48,774 nt of DNA, from the NCBI GenBank assembly GCA_024398815.1, contig JAKSIL010000019.1, positions 1 through 48,774 on the forward strand, read 5' to 3'. The position numbers and the translations under genes are program-made. Shown here in pieces: positions 25,150-32,470 of the stretch (position 1 is the first letter of the stretch; every line of letters begins with the position of its first letter). The DNA comes from Fibrobacter sp. (lineage in GTDB: Bacteria > Fibrobacterota > Fibrobacteria > Fibrobacterales > Fibrobacteraceae). The notes under the pieces are model-generated. The model was not told the DNA's origin and did no database searches. It saw only the letters and a list, made by a program, of their open reading frames with translations.

Positions 25150-26927
25150 TATTCACTGCGATTTTCTTTATTGTCGCAATACCCCTGGTAATGCTCCTTT
25201 ACCAGGCGTATTTGCAGTTGGAACTTGGTACAAATTCACTGTACCAGGGCCATGCCATGTTTGTGGCGAACACGCTCAACCAGCAGTTGGCCAAGGACCT
25301 TGCCATTGAAGACAAACGCTCGTACTCGGAATACGGATTCATCCGTACGGTGCAGGTGATTGGCGGCGAGGAAAATACTTTGTCCGAGCTCGTCGACTAT
25401 CCGGTGGTTAGCCAGTACGAGGGCCTGGTGGGGCATTTCCAGTTGACGCCCGACAATTCCCTCAGGACTCCGTTCTTGCCCGAAGGTCGCTTTGGCGAGA
25501 TTCTTCTGGAGCAGATTTCGTCGGCTGAACGCAGCAAGCGCGAAGAAGTGCGCAACAAGATTGGTCGCATTATCAACAAACTAGGCGTCAAGAACGAAGG
25601 TGTTTCGTCCATTGCCCAGCCTCGTGATTCCATTGAAAACGTCATCGACCGCGTGTACAAGCGCGACCCCAAGCTCCACAGCAAGAAACAGCGCTCCCAG
25701 GACCGCGTGAACCGCTTTGAACGGACCTCCGAAAAGGAAATTTTCGCATTCGACGCCGAGTCCGCCAACTTCGATTCGCTGGGAATGACGGTCGACATGA
25801 TTCGCGCGAGCGAGGTTGAAATCGAGCCGTTCCAGGCGGTGTACGACAGGGACTATATCGTATTCTACAGAAATGTGCGCCGAGGGAGCGAGCTCTTTGT
25901 GCAGGGCTATGTCGTGAACCTGCGCGTGTACCTGACGAGTCTCGTGAAAAACGAGACGCAGTTCTACCCTCTCGAAAAGGACCTCGCGCTGGGATTTGCT
26001 TCGCAGTCCGCAGATCTTTTGCTGCTTGGGACTCCGGACTATTCCACGGAGATTCTTTCTGTTTCGCTTTTGCCGCCGCTCAATTCGATTACGCTTACGC
26101 TTTACATGCGTAAGTCGAACAACTTCAACAGCAGCGCATTCCTCATCTTCCTCGGATTCGTGGTGCTCGTGGTGCTGGGCGGAAGCCTTGTGGCCATTTA
26201 CCGCCTGACCCGCAGCGAGGTGACCTTGGCCCAGAAGCGTCAGGACTTCATTTCGGCGGTGAGTCACGAGCTGAAGACGCCCTTGACTTCCATACGCATG
26301 TATGCGGAACTTTTGCAGAATTCCTGGGTGGCGAACGAAGAAAAACGCCAGAAGTACTACAACCAGATAGCGAGCGAGGCCGAACGCCTGACAAGGCTTA
26401 TCCAGAACGTGCTCAACTTGTCGAAACTCGATGGAAACCGCTGGAACGTGCAGCTCCGCAAAGACAGGCCCAAGGCGATTCTCGACGATTTCGTTTCTAC
26501 GTATTCCAGGAACGTCGAAAAGCACGGCTTCGAACTTACGGTTTCGTCCGATACCGATGTGAACGAAATCGCGCTCACCATGGACCGCGACGCCGTGATG
26601 CAGATTTTGATGAACCTGGTGGACAACTCCCTGAAGTTCTCTAGGAATGCCGAATACAAGATGATAAACATCGAGCTTCGAATCGTAGACGACGACGTGT
26701 ACCTCGCCGTGCGCGACTACGGTCCCGGCATCCCGCCTTCCGAAATGAAAAAGGTGTTCCAGGAATTCTACCGCGTCGAGAACGAGATGACCCGCCAAAC
26801 GAACGGTACGGGTATCGGTCTTTCGATGGTCAAGAAGCTTTGCTCCCTTACGGGCATGAAAATTGAAATCGAAAACGCAAACCCTGGCTTACGCACGAAA
26901 ATCCACTTCCCGCCATTGTCAATCTAA
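25131..26927 (+). CDS. Membrane sensor histidine kinase
   Basis: Product of 598 residues, partner of the preceding regulator. A membrane segment at about 5-23 and a second at about 337-360 frame a large periplasmic region of roughly 310 residues with no recognised sensor fold. There is no obvious HAMP domain; a short linker leads to the dimerisation helix with phosphorylated His379 in AVSHELKTPLTSIRMY. The catalytic domain has N box NLVDNSLKFS, G1 RDYGPGIP, F box VFQEFYRV and G2 GTGIGLSMVKKL. All motifs are intact, so autokinase activity is expected. The signal is unknown. The ATG at 25131 lies inside the end of the regulator gene. Confidence 0.94.
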   Translation: MRKIHVIFTAIFFIVAIPLVMLLYQAYLQLELGTNSLYQGHAMFVANTLNQQLAKDLAIEDKRSYSEYGFIRTVQVIGGEENTLSELVDYPVVSQYEGLVGHFQLTPDNSLRTPFLPEGRFGEILLEQISSAERSKREEVRNKIGRIINKLGVKNEGVSSIAQPRDSIENVIDRVYKRDPKLHSKKQRSQDRVNRFERTSEKEIFAFDAESANFDSLGMTVDMIRASEVEIEPFQAVYDRDYIVFYRNVRRGSELFVQGYVVNLRVYLTSLVKNETQFYPLEKDLALGFASQSADLLLLGTPDYSTEILSVSLLPPLNSITLTLYMRKSNNFNSSAFLIFLGFVVLVVLGGSLVAIYRLTRSEVTLAQKRQDFISAVSHELKTPLTSIRMYAELLQNSWVANEEKRQKYYNQIASEAERLTRLIQNVLNLSKLDGNRWNVQLRKDRPKAILDDFVSTYSRNVEKHGFELTVSSDTDVNEIALTMDRDAVMQILMNLVDNSLKFSRNAEYKMINIELRIVDDDVYLAVRDYGPGIPPSEMKKVFQEFYRVENEMTRQTNGTGIGLSMVKKLCSLTGMKIEIENANPGLRTKIHFPPLSI

Positions 26928-26987
26928 ACGAGTTTTATGTATTTTAAATGGCGAGTGGGGTAGTTTGGTGCGATAGAGGTATTGGTT

Positions 26988-28334
26988 ATGACGCAAGAAG
27001 ACATTCTTCAAAATCCGGGTGAGTACGACCTTTCCATCGAAACGGTCGGAGTAGGTACGCTGAAATCCCCCATGAAAGGGGTGCAGTTCGTATCCGAGGA
27101 AGACCGTGTTAGCCTTACTACCGATGTAAAGCGAATCAAGGAATTTTACCAGAAGGGCATCGAGGTTCCGTCTCTTGAGGCTGCCGGCCCCCGTGAAACC
27201 ATTTTCCACGACCCCGCCTGGACGCGTGCCGGCGTGGTGACCTGCGGCGGTCTTTGTCCGGGTCTCAACAATGTGATCAAGGGCCTTGTTCAGGTGCTTT
27301 GGTTCGACTACGGTGTGCGCAATATCTTTGGCATTCCTTACGGGTACCGTGGACTCAATCCGGCTTACGGATATTCTCCCATTGTGCTAAACCCGGACGT
27401 GGTCGATGCCATCCAGGACGACGGCGGCACTATTCTCGGCAGTTCCCGCGGCATGCAGGATCCGGCGGTGATGGTCGATACGCTCATGCGCCTCAATATC
27501 AATGTGCTGTTCTGCATCGGCGGCGACGGAACTCTCCGCGGCGCTCACGCCATTGCCGAAGAGGTCAAGAAGCGCAGACAGCCCATTTCGGTCATCGGCA
27601 TCCCGAAGACTATCGATAACGACTTGAATTTGATTGACCGTACTTTCGGCTTTGAAACGGCGGTGCTCAGCGCGACCGACGTGATTGCCAGCGCGCACAA
27701 CGAAGCCAATGGCGCCTTTAACGGCCTTGGACTCGTGAAGCTCATGGGTCGCGATTCCGGCTTCATCGCCGCATACGCGGCCCTCGCCACCACGGTGGTG
27801 AATTTCTGCCTCATTCCCGAAGTTCCTTTTACGCTCGAAGGCGAAAACGGCTTGTTCAAGGCTCTCGAGAGCCGCTACAGCAGCGGCAAGACCCATGCTG
27901 TGCTTGCCGTTGCCGAAGGTGCCGGGCAGGAACTGTTCAACGGCCAGGAAGAACGTCGTGACGCAAGCGGAAACATTTTGAAGAACGATATTGGCGAATT
28001 CCTGACTCGAAAGATTAAGGAGCATTTCGACAAGGTCGGCAAGGAAGTCAACATCAAGTACTTTGACCCGAGCTACATGGTCAGAAGCATTCCTGCCAAG
28101 GGTACCGATGCCATTTTCTGTTTCCAGTTGGCCGAAAGTGCCGTGCACGCCGGTATGGCGGGCAAGACCGACATGGTCGTCGGCAGCATGAACGAACAGT
28201 TCTCGCATGTTCCCATAGAATATGCGGTGAACGAACGTAAAAAGGTGAACCCCAATGGCACATTGTGGCATGCCGTTCTCGGTGCCACCCGTCAACAGGA
28301 CTATTTTTCTGGCAAAGGCAAGGGCCGCAAGTAA
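26988..28334 (+). CDS. 6-phosphofructokinase, large non-E. coli type
   Basis: Product of 448 residues. It phosphorylates fructose 6-phosphate in glycolysis. Family signatures are VVTCGGLCPGLNNVI, YGYRGLNP, CIGGDGTLRG (near 174-184), GIPKTIDNDLNLIDRTFGFE (near 203-222) and LMGRDSGFIA. The nucleotide/phosphate donor site reads GGDG, which favours ATP, while the PKTIDND context is of the kind seen in PPi-dependent enzymes; both are found together in long ATP enzymes of plants and spirochaetes. Donor is therefore probably ATP, not certain. The ATG at 26988 has AGAGG upstream and is preferred to the TTG at 26982. Confidence 0.93.
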   Translation: MTQEDILQNPGEYDLSIETVGVGTLKSPMKGVQFVSEEDRVSLTTDVKRIKEFYQKGIEVPSLEAAGPRETIFHDPAWTRAGVVTCGGLCPGLNNVIKGLVQVLWFDYGVRNIFGIPYGYRGLNPAYGYSPIVLNPDVVDAIQDDGGTILGSSRGMQDPAVMVDTLMRLNINVLFCIGGDGTLRGAHAIAEEVKKRRQPISVIGIPKTIDNDLNLIDRTFGFETAVLSATDVIASAHNEANGAFNGLGLVKLMGRDSGFIAAYAALATTVVNFCLIPEVPFTLEGENGLFKALESRYSSGKTHAVLAVAEGAGQELFNGQEERRDASGNILKNDIGEFLTRKIKEHFDKVGKEVNIKYFDPSYMVRSIPAKGTDAIFCFQLAESAVHAGMAGKTDMVVGSMNEQFSHVPIEYAVNERKKVNPNGTLWHAVLGATRQQDYFSGKGKGRK

Positions 28335-28366
28335 TTTTCGGCCGAAAGTTTTTGTATCTTTGGGAA

Positions 28367-28510
28367 ATGCTGAAAAAAGAGGATAAACAATTGATTCGCG
28401 ATGCTCTTATGGAATATAGGAGCACTCTGTTCAATAGTTTTCATGGTACCGACGAGGAAAAACAGAAACTCGCCCACCTGAACAAGTTGCTGCAATCGTG
28501 GAAGGTTTAA
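28367..28510 (+). CDS. Small charged protein (47 residues)
   Basis: A 47-residue frame, MLKKEDKQLIRDALMEYRST onward, predicted as two short helices rich in Lys, Glu and Leu, without signal peptide or cysteines. It lies 32 bp after the phosphofructokinase and 15 bp before the next gene, which supports it as part of an operon. The ribosome site is weak (TTGGGAA). The clean amphipathic pattern and the tight spacing argue for a real gene. Function unknown. Confidence 0.6.
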   Translation: MLKKEDKQLIRDALMEYRSTLFNSFHGTDEEKQKLAHLNKLLQSWKV

Positions 28511-28525
28511 GGAATAGGTTACGTA

Positions 28526-29287
28526 ATGAATCGATTTCTTAAAGTAATGGGAATCCTTCTTGTTTGCGCTACCGCTCTATTTGCAAACGAAGACCTGCGC
28601 TTTGCCGACTCGTGCTATGCTGCCCGAGCCAATCGCGCCAATGGCGACAAGGCCGATGCGAAGAATGCGAAACTCATGACAGATGCCTACCTCAAGGCCA
28701 TGAGCGATCCGTCCGTCGCCGAAGCGGCTACGATCGGCTATGTAAAGAGTGTCTATTTCGCCTTCCGCTTCGTTCATTTTGACAAGAGCAAACGCAAGCA
28801 GAAACTGGATTCCCTCAAGACGATTACCGAGAACGCCTATAACAAGTATCCGAACAATATGACGATTTCGGACATCTATCTCGCGTGCATTTCGCTCAGG
28901 GCTGCCGACATGAACCCCATTGCCGCCGTGAAGGAAGGCATTGCCACCACGGTTCACGATGTGGCTGCGAAAACCAAAAACTACCAGGTGCTTGGCCGTG
29001 CCCACCAGGTGGTGCCGCATGTGCCCCTCTTGATTTCGTGGCCCGACAAGGATTCGGCGGACTACTATTTGAACAAGGCCCTGGCCAAGGACCCCAAGGA
29101 TTTGTACAACTATTTCTTCTTGGCGGAACTACGCTTTGACCAGAAGCGCTATGCCGACGCCCTCGACTTGATTGACCGTGCGCTCGCCCGCGGAGTTCGT
29201 ACAAATTACTTCCTCGAAGACAAGCGTGGCCGCTGGCAGCTCAAGGAACTCCAGAAGAAGATTAACGCGAAACTCGACAAGAAATGA
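28526..29287 (+). CDS. Exported TPR-like protein
   Basis: Product of 253 residues. A signal peptide ends near residue 20 (ATALFA). The mature protein is helical throughout; residues about 180-235 fit a TPR pair (DSADYYLNKALAKDPKDLYN, then LAELRFDQKRYADALDLIDR). Residues 30-170 are helical but not clearly TPR. It is probably periplasmic. Its stop codon overlaps the start of the truncated serine-linker lipoprotein by 4 bp (ATGA), so the two were cotranscribed. Function not recognised. Confidence 0.8.
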   Translation: MNRFLKVMGILLVCATALFANEDLRFADSCYAARANRANGDKADAKNAKLMTDAYLKAMSDPSVAEAATIGYVKSVYFAFRFVHFDKSKRKQKLDSLKTITENAYNKYPNNMTISDIYLACISLRAADMNPIAAVKEGIATTVHDVAAKTKNYQVLGRAHQVVPHVPLLISWPDKDSADYYLNKALAKDPKDLYNYFFLAELRFDQKRYADALDLIDRALARGVRTNYFLEDKRGRWQLKELQKKINAKLDKK

Positions 29288-29586
29288 GAATTTCTTTAAT
29301 TTGCAGGGTCTTTGCGGTCTCTCTGTTTTTGTATGCTTGCGGAGACGGCGAAAGCGGTAGTTCCTCCATTGTCGATACAGATGTCATTGATTTTGGTGAA
29401 CAGTCTTCTTCCAGCAAAATCCAGAATGTCGCGTCAGATGAATCTTCTTCGTCTTCGAAAGTAGAAGGTTCTTCTGCAAAAGAAGTCTGTTCGTCTTCCG
29501 AAAACACTGGTGTCTCCTTGGATAGCAGCAGTTCATCTGCAGAGACTCTAGCTGGTCTTTTTATTGTTCGGAAACCTTCATATTAG
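29284..29586 (+). pseudogene. Truncated serine-linker lipoprotein
   Basis: A 100-residue frame with signal peptide and lipobox LYAC (Cys19), followed by serine-rich linker clusters (SSSS at several places to about residue 83). In Fibrobacter such linkers normally precede a functional domain, as in the 323-residue protein at 42554. Here only about 15 residues follow before a stop at the junction with the convergent nuclease-like gene, whose 3' end overlaps it by 9 bp. The shape fits a lipoprotein gene whose C-terminal domain was replaced by inserted DNA. A naturally short lipoprotein cannot be excluded. Confidence 0.55.
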
Positions 29587-30408
29587 ATAACGATGAGCCA
29601 GGGATTCAACGGTTTTGGAACTTAAAGGCTCTTCGGTCGTTTCTTCGGACAAGATAAGATTGTCTCCTGGGAAAAAGTTGTTCTGCTGATATATTTTTAG
29701 TTTATGGACGGCTTTACAAGCATAATCGGGCTTGTCCATCATTCCAAAATGCTCCCAGATGAACTCTTGGCGCAACCGAACATTTAAACATGTAAAATCC
29801 GGGTGGACGAAAACAGGTTTTGATTTTTCTGATTGTAGTTTTAAGGGAAATTCGTAACGATACGGAATGTGCAGTCGCGCAAGAGTATCTGCTATGATGA
29901 CCTCCGACTTGGATCGAACTCGTTCACCGCGTGACGTCATCAGCACAGGGGCCTCGTCAGCGAACGGCTTTTGCGGATACTCGGCGGAAAGCCATTGTAC
30001 CACGAATTCAGTGTCCGGCAGAAAAACAGGTCGAACAAGGTTTTTCCTAAAATCGGGCAGGCCCATCCAGATTAGGTTCAGCTTCAATTCAGCAAGAGCT
30101 GCGACAGCTTTGTCTAAAATGGTTCGTTCACATTCAAGTTCCTGTAAAAGTCGCTGTTCATAATCCTTCTGCGCAAGTCTTCGAACAAGGGTGGTGTTTT
30201 CATTTGGAATGTACGTTCCTCTGCTTTTTTCGGGAGATGTAACGTGGTAACAGTGCGTCCGACTCCCGCGATTCGACAAGCGGAGCCTTCCCTTTGGCGC
30301 CTGCGCCAGAGATTTTTGAATCCTTTGAATAAGGGACGAGAGGCCGTCAATTCTATTTTGCAAGCACGGCAAAACACAATCAACCGCCAGTTGATTTTCA
30401 TAGTTCAC
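29578..30408 (-). CDS. PD-(D/E)XK-like nuclease protein, unknown family
   Basis: Product of 276 residues. Residues 75-112 form long helices. The C-terminal half has a nuclease-like order: Glu169 in VRSKSEVIIADTL, YRYEFPL (183-189), Pro203-Asp204-Phe205 in VHPDFT, and Glu219 in FIWEHFGMMD. This E...PDF...EHFG series occurs in PD-(D/E)XK variants, including those fused to UvrD/HelD-type helicases, with His replacing the usual Lys. Nuclease activity is inferred. Start is a GTG at 30408 with AGGAG upstream. It stands alone, with no helicase or methylase. Upstream lies the palindrome array; downstream it abuts a truncated lipoprotein, which suggests acquisition. Confidence 0.72.
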   Translation of the reverse strand: MNYENQLAVDCVLPCLQNRIDGLSSLIQRIQKSLAQAPKGRLRLSNRGSRTHCYHVTSPEKSRGTYIPNENTTLVRRLAQKDYEQRLLQELECERTILDKAVAALAELKLNLIWMGLPDFRKNLVRPVFLPDTEFVVQWLSAEYPQKPFADEAPVLMTSRGERVRSKSEVIIADTLARLHIPYRYEFPLKLQSEKSKPVFVHPDFTCLNVRLRQEFIWEHFGMMDKPDYACKAVHKLKIYQQNNFFPGDNLILSEETTEEPLSSKTVESLAHRYLI

Positions 30409-30601
30409 GGGGAACTCCTAATTTAAAAGGGATTGGAAAATATGGAAAATACGAAATGTACCGCCGACATCTTGAAAAACAATGTCGACATGGTTGAAAA
30501 ATAAAAAAAAGCGTTCACTGAAACAAGTGACCGGATAAATTTGAGAAATACATACTGAAAATGTGGATTTCGACCCCAAAAATTTGCAATTTAGCCAAAA
30601 C

Positions 30602-30852
30602 GTGGGACCAAAAGTGTGTTTTGCTGAGGTTTGGTCCTACATTATGTTACGTTGTTTGTGTTGAAAAAGCTGTTTTTGGAGTATTTCTGTTCTCTTGGAA
30701 CTTTTTTGTAGGACCAAAACTTGTTTTTCCTTGTGTTTGGTCCCACAAAAAAATGGCCCAGAACCTAATTGGAGGGCTTCTGGGACATTTTTGCGTTAAT
30801 TTATCCAAAATTTGTGGGACCAAAATTCAACTTTTGTCGGTTTTGGTCCCCC
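30602..30852. repeat. Array of three 39-bp palindromic elements with a 106-bp period
   Basis: Three elements occupy 30602-30640, 30708-30746 and 30814-30852; each starts exactly 106 bp after the last. Each has a left arm GTGGGACCAAAA (GTAGG in the second), a 15-bp variable centre and a right arm of type TTTTGGTCCCAC. The 67-bp stretches between elements do not resemble each other. The right arm of element 1 (CCTAC) matches the changed left arm of element 2 (GTAGG), so neighbouring arms co-vary. The region 30409-30601 holds only a short A+T-rich stretch with GTCGACATGG- and GTCGACATGG-like copies and no gene. Confidence 0.8.
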
Positions 30853-30895
30853 GTTTTCGGAATATCGCCTGATTTCCGAGGCGAAAACTTACAAC

Positions 30896-32281
30896 TTACT
30901 GTGCCTGGACGGCGGTGAGGGCAATCGTATAAACGATGTCTTCCACCAGCGCGCCGCGGCTGAGGTCGTTCACCGGCTTGGCGAGACCCTGGAGCATCGG
31001 GCCGATGGCGATGGTGCCATGGGCGCTCCTCTGCACGGCCTTGTAACCGATGTTACCGGCGGAAAGGTCCGGGAACACGAACACGGTGGCCTTGCCGGCG
31101 ACAGCGCTGTTCGGGGCCTTCAAGGAGCCGACACTCGGAGTGGTAGCGGCGTCGTACTGCAGCGGGCCATCGACGAGCATTTCGGGGCGGGCTTCCTTGA
31201 CTATGGCGGTGGCGGCCTTCACGAGGTCGGCATCGGGGCCCTTGCCGCTGTTGATGGTGCTGTAGCTGAGCATGGCGACACGGCTCGGGAGGCCGAAGGC
31301 CTTGGCGGTGTCGTCGCACTGCATGGCGATGCCGGCGAGTTCCTCGGCGGTCGGGTTCAGGTTGATGGCGCAGTCGCCGTAGATGTAGGTCTGGCCGGGC
31401 ATGCACATGAAGAACACGGAACTCACGGACTTGACACCCGGAGCGGTCTTGATGATTTGCAGTGCCGGACGGAGCGTGTCGGCTGTGGAGTGGATAGCGC
31501 CGGAAACGAGACCGTCCACTTCGCCCATCTTGAGCATCATGGTCGCAAGCATCACGTTGTCCTTGAGGGCGGCGCGTGCGAGTTCTTCGGTCATGCCCTT
31601 GGCCTTGCGGAGTTCCACAAGCGTCGGCACGTACTTTTCGGCGAGGGCTTCGGAGGGTTCGATAATTTCGATGTTGGCCGGGAGGGTCACGCCCACGGAC
31701 TTGGCTGTGGCTTCGATTTCGGCCTTGTTGCCGACGAGCACGGGCACGGCAATGTTGCGGGCCACGGCGAGGCAGGCGGCCTGCACGGTGCGCGGTTCGG
31801 AACCTTCCGGGAGTACGATGCGCTTGACGGCCTTGGAAGCCTTGAGCAGGAGGCCTGCGCGGAACATGGCCTGGCTCGTCTTGCGTTCGGCGGGTTCCTT
31901 CGCCAAGTCTTCGGCGAGGCACTTGCCGCACTTGAGCAAGCGGCAGCTGCAGAACAGGTCTGCATCTTCGTTATCGGAGAAAATCTTTGCATCGAGGGCT
32001 GTGGCGAGGGATTCGTTGAACTTCTGGGCGACAACTTCGCTCATGCCCTGGGCACCTTCCACTACGACTACGTCGGCGGCGAAATCCTGCTTGAGGAAGT
32101 CGGCGCAGATGGTTTCCATGAGGGCTGCGGTCTGGCCGGCCTTGACCTGTGCGGCGGCTTCGGCGCCGTTCACGCAGGGCTTGAAGGCCTCGGCCTTGAG
32201 GCCTGCGGCTGCAGCTGCGGAGTTGACTTCTTCGACTTTAGCGGCCATATTGGCGCTGGCAACGAGATATACACGATTCAT
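30896..32281 (-). CDS. pta: Phosphate acetyltransferase
   Basis: Product of 461 residues. It converts acetyl-CoA and phosphate to acetyl phosphate, the first step of acetate production, a main fermentation route in Fibrobacter. The C-terminal 325 residues are the complete PTA domain ([69 protein letters not shown]-like NIGYKAVQR). The first 135 residues replace the longer regulatory region of E. coli Pta and carry a cysteine cluster Cys111-x-Cys113-x4-Cys118-x2-Cys121, unusual for this family. AGGAG precedes the start. No acetate kinase gene is adjacent. Confidence 0.94.
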   Translation of the reverse strand: MNRVYLVASANMAAKVEEVNSAAAAAGLKAEAFKPCVNGAEAAAQVKAGQTAALMETICADFLKQDFAADVVVVEGAQGMSEVVAQKFNESLATALDAKIFSDNEDADLFCSCRLLKCGKCLAEDLAKEPAERKTSQAMFRAGLLLKASKAVKRIVLPEGSEPRTVQAACLAVARNIAVPVLVGNKAEIEATAKSVGVTLPANIEIIEPSEALAEKYVPTLVELRKAKGMTEELARAALKDNVMLATMMLKMGEVDGLVSGAIHSTADTLRPALQIIKTAPGVKSVSSVFFMCMPGQTYIYGDCAINLNPTAEELAGIAMQCDDTAKAFGLPSRVAMLSYSTINSGKGPDADLVKAATAIVKEARPEMLVDGPLQYDAATTPSVGSLKAPNSAVAGKATVFVFPDLSAGNIGYKAVQRSAHGTIAIGPMLQGLAKPVNDLSRGALVEDIVYTIALTAVQAQ

Positions 32282-32400
32282 AAATTCTCCTGTGTTTTCG
32301 AAATTTACCCCTTAAAATTAGGTTTTTATATGTCACAAGGTGTAGCCCTGGGAGTTTTTTTAATAAAAATTTACCCCTAACTGCAAGATATTAAATGACT

Positions 32401-32433
32401 TACCAGCAAAAAAAAGTTATTTTTGGGCTGGTA
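32401..32433 (+). promoter_or_regulatory. Leader hairpin upstream of the first fibro-slime gene
   Basis: TACCAGC (32401-32407) and GCTGGTA (32427-32433) enclose an A-run facing a T-run, which could extend the stem. It is in the 5' region 38 bp before the start at 32471 and may be an RNA-stability hairpin or an operator. Confidence 0.4.
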
Positions 32434-32470
32434 GTTGGATGTATGCACCTAGGGATACAGGAGTTTACGG

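Noticed and set aside
28336..28347. Palindrome TTTCGGCCGAAA as terminator of the phosphofructokinase gene
   Set aside because: The stem would be only four A/T-rich pairs around GGCC, too weak, and the next gene is close enough to be cotranscribed.
30602..30852. CRISPR array
   Set aside because: The elements differ in their central 15 bp, intervals are 67 bp, there are only three, and no cas gene is near.
30812..32380. A 522-residue plus-strand open frame opposite pta
   Set aside because: It is His/Gly/Glu-rich shadow sequence caused by the strong codon bias of pta on the other strand.
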